Below, one piece after another: positions 35,159-44,739 of a stretch of DNA of 64,000 bases. How positions within the stretch are numbered: the first letter of the stretch is position 1; each line of letters starts with the position of its first letter. The notes beneath the pieces are model-generated. The model did not search any database. It had not been told where the DNA came from and saw nothing but the letters and a program-made list of their open reading frames with translations. Origin of the DNA: Oscillospiraceae bacterium (GTDB lineage Bacteria; Bacillota; Clostridia; Lachnospirales; Lachnospiraceae); NCBI GenBank assembly GCA_021771715.1, contig JAETOO010000005.1, positions 186,001 through 250,000 of the forward strand. The letters are read 5' to 3'. A program made the translations under genes and the position numbers.

Positions 35159-36792
35159 GTTTTTTCCTCCTGTCGGACGTTGAATGTGCTCCCTTCGACG
35201 GTGAGAAAATCGGAAATCGCGTGAGCGTCCGGATTGATTCTGCGGATCGCTGTTTTGTATCTTCTGCGGTACGCTTCGAAGGCGCCGCATTTTACGATCG
35301 TGATATTTAAGGGATCCACGCCGAGGATCTTCTGCAGATCGCTGTAGTCGCTGTCCAGATATTTGAAGTAGACGCCGAGGTGCTCCTTGAGGATCTCGCG
35401 CCCAAGCGCCGCGGAGGTAAGCGAGTGCCGGTCAAGCTCCACATAGAGGTGAAGCTGCGGCCGGTTTTTTGCCGTGTACTCCTTTGCTGCGAACCAGTCC
35501 GTGATCTGCAGGCCAGAGAGCTCGATCGCGTTGCGGATCGAGTTTTCGGTGATCCGCGTGAAGCCGGCGATATCGATCACGTTCGGGACGCGGTCCACGT
35601 AGGAAAAGCGCGGGATGGCGGTGCCGTCCTCCCGGCTGCCGACGGCGATGCAGCGGTATACGTCGCCGACGCGGTAGCGCGCGAACGCGCCGCCCTTGAG
35701 GACGGTGATGACGATCTCATACTTCTCCCCCGGCACGACCTCGTCCATCAGGAAGGTGCGCGGGACGTATGAGGGATCGTCAAGGCTTCTCCACATCTCC
35801 TGCTCTGGGATAAATTCGTAGAAGCACGCGTCCGGGAAAAAGTACATGCCGTTGCGCGACCAGGTCTCGGTGCCGATGCAGGTGGGCTCCGTGCCGGCGA
35901 AGATCTCCATCGGGCGGATGCCCCAGAGCTCCTCGAGGTCGTCGCGGTAGCACCAGTTGTCCGTGCCGGCGCACATGAAGCCCTTCAAGGTGAACAGATC
36001 CTTTGGCATCAGCGCACGGCCTTCTTTTTTGCAGCGGCTCTTCGCGCGCAGGTACCGCGCGAGAATCTTTGGGGAGAAATGCGCCGCCTTCTCGGCGAGG
36101 GAATCGGACTTGCTGCTCTTCTGCATGCTCTCAAGGCTGCGGCTCACGAAGTACGTGACGCTCCCCAGGCCGAAAAAGTACTCGATCCCCTTCTTGAGTC
36201 CCAGCTTGAAGCCCTTCTTGTTGCGCTCACTGAAGGACATGGTGACCGCGTCCTTCACGGCAGGCAGGTACTCGATGTCGATCTCATCGTGGAGCAGGAG
36301 CGGCATCAGGCCGGTCGCGTAGGGAAGCGGGGCAAGCGCATACAGCATGTGGTCCGTCACGGAGATATCAAAATCCCCGCGGCCCTTTCCGGTGGCGATG
36401 ATGAAGCAGGCCATCATGTTGTGCTTGTAGGTGTCGAGCATGCCCTTTGTGTAGGGCGCCACCTTGGTCGGGTGCATGCCGCCCTCCCAGGTGGTCTGAA
36501 TCCAGAGCACGGGCTCCGCCGGGAGCAGGTCTGTCTGCTTGCCGAGCAGGATATCCGCGTAGTCGTCGTACGTCGTCAGAGGCACCATCTGCCGGAACTC
36601 CTCGAGTGTGTGCGGAACCTTACCCTTGAGGATGTGCTGCCCGAGCCCCGAACCGCTCCAGAGCGCAATCTCCTCCATCACGAGGCGCTTCTGCATCGCC
36701 ATGTATTCTTCCAGATTCATATTCAGAAAACCGCAGTATTCTTCCCAGATCTCAGCCTTTGAATAGAGCCGGAGTTTTTCCTGAAAACGCAT
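35155..36792 (-). CDS. GH3-family acyl-adenylate/amido synthetase
   Basis: The 545-residue protein has the wording of bacterial GH3 proteins (ALAPLPYATGLMPL, MCAGTDNWCYRDDLEELWGIRPMEIF, EIVITVLKGGAFARYRVGD). GH3 enzymes adenylate a carboxylic acid and join it to an amino acid; in plants they conjugate auxin or jasmonate, while bacterial substrates are mostly unknown. The ATG at 36792 has AAGGAGG 7 nt upstream. Its stop overlaps the start of the cyclic-di-GMP phosphodiesterase gene, so both are made together. Confidence 0.88.
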   Translation of the reverse strand: MRFQEKLRLYSKAEIWEEYCGFLNMNLEEYMAMQKRLVMEEIALWSGSGLGQHILKGKVPHTLEEFRQMVPLTTYDDYADILLGKQTDLLPAEPVLWIQTTWEGGMHPTKVAPYTKGMLDTYKHNMMACFIIATGKGRGDFDISVTDHMLYALAPLPYATGLMPLLLHDEIDIEYLPAVKDAVTMSFSERNKKGFKLGLKKGIEYFFGLGSVTYFVSRSLESMQKSSKSDSLAEKAAHFSPKILARYLRAKSRCKKEGRALMPKDLFTLKGFMCAGTDNWCYRDDLEELWGIRPMEIFAGTEPTCIGTETWSRNGMYFFPDACFYEFIPEQEMWRSLDDPSYVPRTFLMDEVVPGEKYEIVITVLKGGAFARYRVGDVYRCIAVGSREDGTAIPRFSYVDRVPNVIDIAGFTRITENSIRNAIELSGLQITDWFAAKEYTAKNRPQLHLYVELDRHSLTSAALGREILKEHLGVYFKYLDSDYSDLQKILGVDPLNITIVKCGAFEAYRRRYKTAIRRINPDAHAISDFLTVEGSTFNVRQEEKT

Positions 36793-36936
36793 GTCCGCGC
36801 CTCCTTTCTCGTGTGTGTCTTTTTTGTCTTGCCGTATGAGGCGGTGTATCCCGCGCTGTCTGGCGTATCTGCAGGTAGTGCCGATATACTGCACGGGTCT
36901 CACGCCGTCGTCCATCCGTCCTGTGAAACGGCGCTG

Positions 36937-37506
36937 TCAGCCGCGCCACCTGCGGGTCTGTACGGCCCTGCGGATGCTCGCTGCGCCAGGCAGCAGGAAC
37001 GGGGTGCTGTCTTTATATGTATCGTAGCCTGTGAAGGTACGGGGAAAGGTCCAGAGATCCTGAAAAATCACGTACAAAAGGTCCAGAAAGCTGTAGAACA
37101 TGCCGGCCGGCAGAAGCCGGGACGGACGCACTGCGAGCCCGAGGAATAGATAAAACAGGAAAAACCACAGAACACCCGGATGTCTGCACAGCGCATACAT
37201 CCCCTTATCGTAGACGGCTCTCCTGCCCTCCTGCGACACGTACGTCGCCTCAAAGGGAAGAGCGAAAAACAGGGTGTAGATCAATAGAATCAGGAAAAAA
37301 ACGGCCGCGAAAAAGAGAAGGCAGGGAACCGGCCGAAATGCCCGCAGCGATTCTGCGTGCAATAGCTCATACATGGTCGATGCGCACAGGATCAGGCTGC
37401 CCAAAAGAAAGGTCAGATGCAGAATGCGATTCTGCCAGATGACACTGTTGATATCATATAAAAAATACAAGCCGAAACCAAAGATGCCCGTTATTATGTA
37501 ACTCAC
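36937..37506 (-). CDS. Membrane protein resembling isoprenylcysteine/phospholipid methyltransferases
   Basis: The 189-residue protein has about five hydrophobic helices. The segment KGMYALCRHPGVLWFFLF resembles the R-H-P signature of the ICMT/PEMT methyltransferase superfamily, which methylates membrane lipids or prenyl groups using SAM. The GTG at 37506 with GGAGGG is a better start than the ATG at 37578. The C-terminal E-E motif of the family is not obvious, so the assignment is tentative. Confidence 0.6.
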   Translation of the reverse strand: MSYIITGIFGFGLYFLYDINSVIWQNRILHLTFLLGSLILCASTMYELLHAESLRAFRPVPCLLFFAAVFFLILLIYTLFFALPFEATYVSQEGRRAVYDKGMYALCRHPGVLWFFLFYLFLGLAVRPSRLLPAGMFYSFLDLLYVIFQDLWTFPRTFTGYDTYKDSTPFLLPGAASIRRAVQTRRWRG

Positions 37507-37611
37507 GATACCCTCCGAAAAGAGATGGCGGCAGAAACCGTCCGCCTGTTGGGGTTTACACTCCACACCACCTATCATACTACTCTTTTCGGGATTGGTA
37601 AAGACATTTTG

Positions 37612-38046
37612 TCAGTTTTTGCCGGTACTTCCGATTCCGCCGCGGTCGGGCGCTTCCAGCCGGCTGCACTCCTCGAAGGTCACCTGCGGCTGATGCTCGA
37701 CGATCCGGAACTGGCAGATCCGGTCGTTCACGTGGATCTCGGTGTCGCGCAGCGCGTAGGCCGCCATGTACCACCAGTCGTTCGGCCCCGCGTACGACTC
37801 GTCCACGATGCCGGTGTGGTTGGTCTGGATGATGCCGAAGTTCCGGTAGGTCGAGCTGCGCGGTACAATGTGCGCCTCATACCCCTTCGGAAGCTGCATC
37901 GCGACTCCCAGATGGATCAGGTGAAAATCGCCCTTCTTCATGACGACGTGTTCCGCGGCGCGCAGGTCAATCCAGTCGGATTTGCCGTCAATGTATTCGA
38001 GGCGTTTGATGCTGTCGTTCAGATACTGTATTTTAATGGTCTCCAT
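37612..38046 (-). CDS. dut: dUTP diphosphatase
   Basis: The 144-residue trimeric-type dUTPase keeps uracil out of DNA and supplies dUMP. Family motifs are visible: motif 1 ([11 protein letters not shown]), motif 2 ([11 protein letters not shown]), motif 3 ([15 protein letters not shown]), motif 4 (RICQFRIVE) and motif 5 ([11 protein letters not shown]). The catalytic Asp-equivalent is in GIVDESY. Confidence 0.9.
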   Translation of the reverse strand: METIKIQYLNDSIKRLEYIDGKSDWIDLRAAEHVVMKKGDFHLIHLGVAMQLPKGYEAHIVPRSSTYRNFGIIQTNHTGIVDESYAGPNDWWYMAAYALRDTEIHVNDRICQFRIVEHQPQVTFEECSRLEAPDRGGIGSTGKN

Positions 38047-38212
38047 GCTGTACTCCTGTTCTGCCCTTCGGCGTGGAAGTAACGATCACAACTCTGTCTT
38101 TGCATGGTGGCTGTGAAGTGGTGATCGCGGTTATGTCTTTATCTGTTGCTGCGAATTGCCCATTGTAGCGGGGAACGGCTGATTGCCCTTGCGGCCTATG
38201 TTTTTGCAGCAA

Positions 38213-38704
38213 TCAGTCGCAGTGCAGAATGACCTGGCCGGCGGCGAGCGACGGCTGGACCGCGATCACCCGCTGGTTCGAGCTGCCGCGCCAGTGGAGC
38301 TGTGTGTCGCGCAGCTCTCTTTTGTAGCGGCCGTCCACGAGGACGTCGAGGTACTGCGCGATGTCGCGCTGCCGCACATACTCCCAGTCATATCCGGTGT
38401 AGAGCCAGATCGTCCGGTCCGGGAAGGTCCGGCGTATTTCTCTCGCGAGCGACACGATGTCCGCCTCATTTGACGGGGCGAGCGGGTCGCCGCCGCTCAG
38501 AGTGATTCCGGAGATGTACGGTTTTGCGAGCTCGGCAAAGAGCTCCGCCTTCTCCTTTTCTGTAAACGGAAGGCCGCCGTCGGGATCCCAGGTCAGAGGA
38601 TTCTGGCACTCCGGGCAGTGATGCGGACAGCCGGCCACCCAGAGGACCACCCGCAGGCCGTCCCCGTTGAGCATGTCATCTTTCGTAATGTTGTGGTATC
38701 TCAT
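38213..38704 (-). CDS. nrdG: Anaerobic ribonucleotide reductase activating protein
   Basis: The 163-residue radical SAM activase generates the glycyl radical on NrdD. Cys26, Cys30 and Cys33 (CPHHCPEC) form the CxxxCxxC cluster motif. The ITLSGGDPLAPSN motif fits SAM binding. nrdD is not next to it. The ATG at 38704 gives the family start MRYHNIT. It lies 28 bp downstream of queA. Confidence 0.93.
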   Translation of the reverse strand: MRYHNITKDDMLNGDGLRVVLWVAGCPHHCPECQNPLTWDPDGGLPFTEKEKAELFAELAKPYISGITLSGGDPLAPSNEADIVSLAREIRRTFPDRTIWLYTGYDWEYVRQRDIAQYLDVLVDGRYKRELRDTQLHWRGSSNQRVIAVQPSLAAGQVILHCD

Positions 38705-38732
38705 AACATGTTCCTTCTCTGTAAGCAGTGGT

Positions 38733-39758
38733 TTAATGTATGAGCATCGCATCGCCAAAGGAAAAGAACCGGTACTGCTGCCGGATGGCTTCCTCGTAGG
38801 CGGCCATGATCTTCTCCTTCCCCGCGAGCGCCGACACGAGCATGACGAGCGTGGACTCGGGCAGATGGAAATTGGTGATCAGGCAGTCGAGCACCTTGAA
38901 CTGATAGCCCGGATAGATAAAGATCTCGGTCTGGCCGCTGCACGCGCGAAGCGTGCCGTCCTTGGCCGCTGCGGACTCGACGGTGCGGCAGCTGGTCGTC
39001 CCGACGCAGATCACGCGCCCTCCGCTCTGCTTCGTCTCGTTGATCAATCGTGCGGCCTCCTCGGTGATCTGGTAATACTCGGAGTGCATGTGGTGCTGGG
39101 TCACATCGTCGACCTTGACCGGCCGGAAGGTGCCCAGTCCGACGTGCAGCGTGACCTCGGCGATCTTCACGCCCATATCGCGCACCTGCTGCAGCAGCTC
39201 GGGGGTGAAGTGAAGGCCGGCGGTCGGCGCGGCGGCACTGCCCTCGTATTTCGCGTAGACCGTCTGATAGCGGTTTTTGTCCTTGAGCTCGTGCGTGATG
39301 TACGGCGGAAGCGGCATCTGGCCGAGCTGGTCGAGAATCTCCTCAAAGATTCCCTCGTACGTAAACCGGATCAGACGGTTCCCCTCGTCGACGATGTCGA
39401 GGACCTCTCCGGTCAAAAGCCCGTCGCCAAAGACAAGCCGCGTGCCTGGCCGCGCCTTCTTTCCTGGCTTCACGAGCGTCTCCCACACATCGTGCTCCCT
39501 GCGTTTGAGCAGCAGGATCTCGATCAGCGCGCCGGTCCCCTCGCGGACTCCGTACAGCCGTGCAGGGATGACCTTTGTGTTGTTGAGCACGAGGCAGTCG
39601 CCCTTCTGCAGGTAATCAGTGATGTTGTAAAAATGGCGGTGCTCCATCGCCCCGGTCTTGCGGTCGAGCACGAGCAGGCGGGAGGACGAGCGGTCGTCCA
39701 GCGGATCCTGCGCGATCAGCTCCTTCGGGAGATCAAAATAAAAATCAGAGGTTTTCAT
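38733..39758 (-). CDS. queA: S-adenosylmethionine:tRNA ribosyltransferase-isomerase
   Basis: The 341-residue enzyme transfers the ribosyl of SAM to preQ1 in tRNA to form epoxyqueuosine. Family hallmarks are [17 protein letters not shown] at the start, [35 protein letters not shown] and the C-terminal [18 protein letters not shown]. No tgt adjoins. The ATG at 39758 is used rather than 39803 because it matches the family N-terminus. Confidence 0.96.
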   Translation of the reverse strand: MKTSDFYFDLPKELIAQDPLDDRSSSRLLVLDRKTGAMEHRHFYNITDYLQKGDCLVLNNTKVIPARLYGVREGTGALIEILLLKRREHDVWETLVKPGKKARPGTRLVFGDGLLTGEVLDIVDEGNRLIRFTYEGIFEEILDQLGQMPLPPYITHELKDKNRYQTVYAKYEGSAAAPTAGLHFTPELLQQVRDMGVKIAEVTLHVGLGTFRPVKVDDVTQHHMHSEYYQITEEAARLINETKQSGGRVICVGTTSCRTVESAAAKDGTLRACSGQTEIFIYPGYQFKVLDCLITNFHLPESTLVMLVSALAGKEKIMAAYEEAIRQQYRFFSFGDAMLIH

Positions 39759-39839
39759 AAATTCAACATTCCTTTCGGACAAAGTGTACACAGTGGCAGT
39801 CATCCGTTTTCAGGTGAGATGCGGACGGGAGCCGGGAAA

Positions 39840-40619
39840 TCAGTAAAACAGAAGGTCCTGTGCCTCGATGACCCAGCGCGGCGCGCAGCTCCCGTCCTCT
39901 TCCGCCCCTGATCCGCAGGGATCGAGCCGGACAATGGTGACCGCACAGTTTTTCGGCACCCCGGTGTCCCAGAAATCAGCGAGGGCGCTGCGGCGGATAT
40001 TCGCGAGCAGCGCGCGGGATGCGGCCCCGTGTGTCGAGACGAGAATCGTCTCCTCGGCCAAAGCTGCGGCGTCATCTCCTGCAGCAAGGACTGTGGGCGC
40101 CGTCCCCTCTCCTGCAGCAAGGACCGCGGGCGCCGTCCCCTCTCCCGCGGCAAGATCTGCAGGCGCTGTCTCTCCGCCGCACAGGCTAAGTGGTTTCTCC
40201 ATTCCGGCGAGCTCCCGGAGGAAGTCTCCGGTCCGGGCGAGCAGCGCCTCAAGGCTCTCGCCGCCCTCCGGCGCGACGTAACGGTCAGGCTGCCGGAAGA
40301 AATCATAGTAGCGCGGGACCACGATCGCCCCGTCCTCATTTTTTACGCGCACGCTCTCCTCTGCTCCGAAGCTGATCTCGGCGATCCGTGGATCCTCGAC
40401 GAGCGGGATCTGACGGCCTCCGAGCACGAGCCGCGCCGTCTCCTTTGCGCGGGAGAGCGGGCTGGTGTAGCATTTCGTGAAGGGCACCTTCTGTAAAGCA
40501 CGGGCGGTTACCTGTGCCAGTAATCGCCCGTTTTCATTTAATTCAATATCCGTCTGGCCCTGGAGGCGCAGCAGATGATTCCACTGCGTCTCCCCGTGCC
40601 GGATTATATAGAGCTTCAT
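39840..40619 (-). CDS. Histidine phosphatase family protein with repeat insertion
   Basis: The 259-residue phosphoglycerate-mutase-fold phosphatase has its catalytic His in the N-terminal LYIIRHGETQWN and the second His in VSTHGAASRA. The substrate is unknown; CobC- or GpmB-like roles are possible. Residues about 158-195 are three 11-residue Ala/Gly/Thr units (LAAGEGTAPAV; exact 33-nt period at 40078-40176), inserted between the core and the second catalytic motif and foreign to the family. The ATG at 40619 has AGGAGG close by. Confidence 0.88.
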   Translation of the reverse strand: MKLYIIRHGETQWNHLLRLQGQTDIELNENGRLLAQVTARALQKVPFTKCYTSPLSRAKETARLVLGGRQIPLVEDPRIAEISFGAEESVRVKNEDGAIVVPRYYDFFRQPDRYVAPEGGESLEALLARTGDFLRELAGMEKPLSLCGGETAPADLAAGEGTAPAVLAAGEGTAPTVLAAGDDAAALAEETILVSTHGAASRALLANIRRSALADFWDTGVPKNCAVTIVRLDPCGSGAEEDGSCAPRWVIEAQDLLFY

Positions 40620-40706
40620 AGTACCTCCTGCCCGATTTTCGTGGGCAATGAGCCAGGCAGCCATGTCCGCATGGATATATTTGGCAGCGCTGTGTGTGTT
40701 TTGGAT

Positions 40707-43124
40707 TCACGAACGGATCTCGATGTGCATGGACTCGAGGCCGTTCCAGATCTTCTTCATCGCGGCAGTGATATCCGCCTCCTCGAGCGTGCGGTCTTTT
40801 GCACGGAAGGTGATGGAGTACGCCATCGACTTGCAGCCCATGCGGATCTGTGCGCCTTCGTAGATATCGAAGAGCTGGCAGCTCTCGAGGATCTTGCCGC
40901 CGCGCTGGATGATCATGTCCTCGATCTGCCCCGCAAGGACGGTCTTTGGAACAATCATGCTGATATCTCTTGTGACGGCCGGGAACCTGGCGATGCCCTC
41001 ATACTTGCGGTCGAACGTCGCGAGCTCTGTCACCTCTGGCATGTCGAGCACGGCAATGTATGCTTTCTCGCCGATGCCGTACGTAGCCGCGACGGTCGGG
41101 TGCACCTCCCCGAGGTAACCGATCCGCGTCTTCTTGTAGTAGATATTTGCCTGACGGCCCGGGTGCAGGAACGGACGGTCATGCTCCGGCTGGTAGGAGC
41201 GTCTTCCGCTTATGCCGAGCTTGTCGAGGAACTCCTCGACGACGCCCTTCATCGTGAAGAAGTCCCCCTCCCCGTACATGCCCAGGGTAAACTGCATCCG
41301 CTCATCCGGCAGCTCGCGAAGCGGCAGCTCCTTCGGAAGGTAGATGTTGCCGAGCTCGTAGAGCCGGACATTTTTGTTCCGGTGGCTGTAGTTGAAGGCC
41401 AGGGAGGTCAGCATGCCGTTGACAGACTGGGTCCGCATGATGCTGAAATCCTCGCCGAGCGGATTCATGATCCGGATGGCGTTGCGCAGCGGGGAATCCT
41501 GCGGGATCAGAAGGCGGTCAAACGCCTTGGGGCTCTCGAACGAGTACATCATGCCCTGGGAGAAGCCGCAGAACTCTGCGATCTCCTGTGCGATCTGGCG
41601 CACGCGCAGGTCGAACGGCAGCTTGCCGGTCGTCGCCTCGCCGGTCGGGAGCGTCGTCGGGATGTTGGCGTAGCCGTAAAACCGCGCGACCTCCTCGGCG
41701 AGATCCGCCGTGCGGAAAAGGTCCTGACGGAAGGTCGGCGCGATCACCTCGCGCGTCTCGGGATCGTAGCCGAGATCAATCTTCCTGAAGTAGCCGAGCA
41801 TCTCCTCCTCGGAGAGGTCTGTCCCGAGCAGCGCGTTGATCCGCTCCGGCTCAAACGGGATGCGCACCGGCTGTTTTACGACCGGGTACACGTCGACCAT
41901 GCCGCCGACCACCTCGCCGGCGCCCATCTCCTCCACGAGCTGGCAGGCGCGATTGATCGCCTCCTCGGCATTGTTCGGGTCGAGACCCTTCTCAAACTTC
42001 GCGGACGCCTCCGTGCGCAGGCCGATTCGCTTGGACGAGAGGCGGATGTTCGTGCCGTCGAAGCAGGCCGCCTCGAAGAGCATGGTTGTCACGTTGTCCG
42101 TGATCATCGAGTTCTCGCCGCCCATGATGCCCGCGATGCCGACAGACTTCTCTCCGTCGCAGATCATGAGGACGTTCTCGTCGAGATGGCGCTCCTGGTC
42201 GTCCAGTGTGACGAACGTCTCGCCAGGCTTCGCGCGGCGCACGACGATCTCGCGGCCCGCGATCTGATCGTAGTCGTACGCGTGCATCGGCTGGCCGTAC
42301 TCCTCCATGATGTAGTTCGTGATGTCGACGATGTTGTTGATCGGGCGGATGCCGGCTGCCGCCAGACGGCGCTGCATCCACTTCGGCGACGGGGCGATCC
42401 GGATGTTCTTCACGACTCTCGCGCAGTAGCGCGGGCAGAGGTCGGGATCCTGTACCGTCACTTTGATGTAGTCGGACGCCTGCTCGTCATTTCCGGTCGG
42501 CGTCACGACGGGCGGGTGAAATTCCTTGCCGAAGGTGGCCGCCGCCTCGCGCGCGATGCCGATGACGCCGAAGCAGTCGACACGGTTTGAGGTAATCTCA
42601 TATTCAAATGTGACATCGTGCAGCCCGAGCGCCTCGATCGCGTCTGCGCCGACCTCGGCGTCCTCCGGGAAAAGGTAGATGCCGTATTCCGGAGCCTCCG
42701 GGTACAGGTCACGCGAGGAGCCGAGCTCCTCGATCGAGCACATCATGCCGTTCGACTCGATGCCGCGCAGCTTGCCCTTTTTGATCGGGATGCCACCCTC
42801 GGTCATCTTGCCGTCGTGATTGCCCGCGACTCTTCCGCCGTCGAGCACGACCGGCACCTTGTCGCCGACCTTGACGTTCGGCGCGCCGGTCACGATCTGG
42901 ATCGTCTCAGAGCCGATATTGACCTGGCAGACGATCAGCTTGTCCGCGTCCGGGTGCTGCTCAATTTTCTCGATCTGGCCGATCACGATCTTGTCGAGGT
43001 CGCGGTCGGCAGCTACATAGCCCTCCACCTTTGTCCCGGAGAGCGTCATCGCATCCGTGTACTCCTGGGCTGTGCAGTCCAGATCCGGCACGTATGCTTT
43101 TATCCATGATAACGTTGTATTCAT
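40707..43124 (-). CDS. pheT: Phenylalanine--tRNA ligase beta subunit
   Basis: The 805-residue beta chain of the (alpha-beta)2 synthetase has an N-terminal tRNA-binding (EMAP-like) domain (residues 40-150, VIGQIEKIEQHPDADKL). B3/B4 editing and B5 domains follow, with a C-terminal ferredoxin-like anticodon-binding domain (FPAVTRDISMIVPKTV...ITFRAKDRTLEEADI). It lies downstream of pheS and is controlled by its T-box. Confidence 0.97.
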   Translation of the reverse strand: MNTTLSWIKAYVPDLDCTAQEYTDAMTLSGTKVEGYVAADRDLDKIVIGQIEKIEQHPDADKLIVCQVNIGSETIQIVTGAPNVKVGDKVPVVLDGGRVAGNHDGKMTEGGIPIKKGKLRGIESNGMMCSIEELGSSRDLYPEAPEYGIYLFPEDAEVGADAIEALGLHDVTFEYEITSNRVDCFGVIGIAREAAATFGKEFHPPVVTPTGNDEQASDYIKVTVQDPDLCPRYCARVVKNIRIAPSPKWMQRRLAAAGIRPINNIVDITNYIMEEYGQPMHAYDYDQIAGREIVVRRAKPGETFVTLDDQERHLDENVLMICDGEKSVGIAGIMGGENSMITDNVTTMLFEAACFDGTNIRLSSKRIGLRTEASAKFEKGLDPNNAEEAINRACQLVEEMGAGEVVGGMVDVYPVVKQPVRIPFEPERINALLGTDLSEEEMLGYFRKIDLGYDPETREVIAPTFRQDLFRTADLAEEVARFYGYANIPTTLPTGEATTGKLPFDLRVRQIAQEIAEFCGFSQGMMYSFESPKAFDRLLIPQDSPLRNAIRIMNPLGEDFSIMRTQSVNGMLTSLAFNYSHRNKNVRLYELGNIYLPKELPLRELPDERMQFTLGMYGEGDFFTMKGVVEEFLDKLGISGRRSYQPEHDRPFLHPGRQANIYYKKTRIGYLGEVHPTVAATYGIGEKAYIAVLDMPEVTELATFDRKYEGIARFPAVTRDISMIVPKTVLAGQIEDMIIQRGGKILESCQLFDIYEGAQIRMGCKSMAYSITFRAKDRTLEEADITAAMKKIWNGLESMHIEIRS

Positions 43125-43252
43125 TTTCTTCTCCTATCCTGTTAGTCTGAGTCGGCCTGTGCCATGCTCTTGCCAGAGCCTGGCTGCGCTCAAGCTGTGC
43201 TGCCGCCTCAGCTTGCAATGTGACAGTTCCTGTAGTCAATGAGAGGCGTGTC

Positions 43253-44272
43253 TCAGAACTGCTTCAGGAAACGCACGTCGTTCTCGTAGAGCAGTCTCAT
43301 GTCGTCGATTTCATATTTCAGCAGCGCGATGCGCTCGAGTCCTACGCCGAACGCGAAGCCGGTGTACTCGTCTGGGTCGATGCCGCACATCTCAAGCACG
43401 TGCGGGTGCACCATGCCGCAGCCGAGGATCTCGATCCAGCCGCTGCCCTTACAGAACCGGCAGCCCTTGCCGCCGCACTTGAAGCAGGAGACGTCTACCT
43501 CCGCGCTCGGCTCCGTGAATGGGAAATGGTGCGGGCGGAACTTAGTCCTAGTGTCCGGCCCGAACAGCTGCTTTGCGAACTCCTCTAAGGTGCCCTTGAG
43601 ATCCGCGAACGTGATATGCTTGTCGATGACAAGCCCCTCGATCTGGTGGAAGGACGGGGAGTGCGTCGCGTCGACCTCGTCGGAGCGGAATACGCGGCCC
43701 GGTGCGATCATGCGGATCGGCAGCTTGCCCTGCTCCATGACGCGCGCCTGTACCGGGGAGGTCTGGGTGCGCAGCACGATCTCCTTGTTGATGTAGAAGG
43801 TGTCCTGCTCATCCTTTGCGGGATGGTTTGCAGGGATGTTCAGCTTCTCGAAATTGTAGAGGTCATACTCGATCTCGGGGCCCTCCACGACCTCGTAGCC
43901 CATGCCGATGAAGATGCGCTCTACCTCCTCGAGCGCGATCGTGTTCGGGTGGCGGTGTCCGACGCTGTTCTTTTTCGCCGGGAGCGTCACGTCGATCACC
44001 TCGGATTTGAGCTGCAGCTCAAGCGCCTGCGCCTCCAGCTTCTGCTTCGTCTCATCGAGGAAGGATTCAATCTGCGCTCTCGTCTCGTTTACGAGCTGGC
44101 CGAACGCCGGACGATCCTCCGGTGCGACCTCCTTCATGCTCTTTAATACTGCGGTAAGCTTTCCCTTTTTGCCGAGGAAGTTGACGCGGACGTCATTGAG
44201 CTTGTCCAGCGCGCCGGCCTGCTCGATCTGCGCGAGCGCCTCTTCCCTGATCGCCTTTAATTTGTCTTTCAT
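43253..44272 (-). CDS. pheS: Phenylalanine--tRNA ligase alpha subunit
   Basis: The 339-residue catalytic chain has an N-terminal coiled coil (1-85), motif 2 (PGRVFRSDEVDATHSPSFHQ), and motif 3 near the C-terminus (GFAFGVGLERIALLKYEIDD). The Cys-rich CFKCGGKGCRFC segment is common in this family. The ATG at 44272 is used; the upstream reading frame is the T-box leader, not protein. Confidence 0.97.
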   Translation of the reverse strand: MKDKLKAIREEALAQIEQAGALDKLNDVRVNFLGKKGKLTAVLKSMKEVAPEDRPAFGQLVNETRAQIESFLDETKQKLEAQALELQLKSEVIDVTLPAKKNSVGHRHPNTIALEEVERIFIGMGYEVVEGPEIEYDLYNFEKLNIPANHPAKDEQDTFYINKEIVLRTQTSPVQARVMEQGKLPIRMIAPGRVFRSDEVDATHSPSFHQIEGLVIDKHITFADLKGTLEEFAKQLFGPDTRTKFRPHHFPFTEPSAEVDVSCFKCGGKGCRFCKGSGWIEILGCGMVHPHVLEMCGIDPDEYTGFAFGVGLERIALLKYEIDDMRLLYENDVRFLKQF

Positions 44273-44341
44273 GACCTTATCCTTTCTATAGATAAATTTG
44301 CGGGTGTAAGTTGGATGGCACCCTGCGTCTTTCGGGCAAAC

Positions 44342-44600
44342 AAAAATGCTCCGCCCCATGAAGGGACGAAGCGTAATGTTCCGTGGTACCACCCTGATTC
44401 CTGCCGTGCGGCAGGCACTCCTGTACGCGTAACGTGCGTCTGCGTCGCTGCCTACCGGGAACCGGGTACGGGACTGTTCAGCAGCGAGGCTCCGGTGTGA
44501 AATTCGATCCGCGTCTGAACCTGAGGAGCTTCCAGCCGATGACATCCTCTCTCTGTCGGAAAACGCTGCACTACTTTGCACCATCTGCGCCTGTGACTGT
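44342..44600 (-). promoter_or_regulatory. T-box riboswitch of pheST, Phe specifier
   Basis: On the minus strand the conserved T-box (AGGGTGGTACCACGGAAC, 44378-44395) precedes a terminator stem (GCTTCGTCCC/GGGGCGGAGC) with a T-run ending at 44342. An antiterminator can form through the T-box. The upstream stem I region contains a likely specifier loop GAATTTCACACC, where TTC reads phenylalanine. Uncharged tRNA-Phe should promote readthrough. Confidence 0.93.
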
Positions 44601-44605
44601 CCTTT

Positions 44606-44633
44606 ATTTTACCATAAGAATTTTATCTGTCAA
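44606..44633 (-). promoter_or_regulatory. pheST promoter inside the left direct repeat
   Basis: TTGACA (44628-44633) and TAAAAT (44606-44611) are separated by 16 bp on the minus strand. The -35 box is made by the last codons of the yihY remnant (GCT CTT GAC AGA TAA). Confidence 0.75.
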
Positions 44634-44660
44634 GAGCAAACAGCTCCGGATCGGCAAGAT
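44622..44660. repeat. Left 39-bp direct repeat of the island (att-like)
   Basis: It matches 50399-50437 with a single mismatch (A44635 against C50412). It encodes the minus-strand end of yihY (LADPELFALDR-stop), so it is a duplicated gene 3' end, as left by site-specific integration. Confidence 0.85.
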
Positions 44661-44739
44661 GCTTTCTTGAACGGTGAATTTATGTAGAAGAATGCAGAAA
44701 TTTATGATAACGTATATCATGTATGAGGAGGATGTGTTT

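Noticed and set aside
44273-44584. N-terminal extension of pheS
   Set aside because: The extension translates the T-box leader and its terminator. The ATG at 44272 gives the normal protein.
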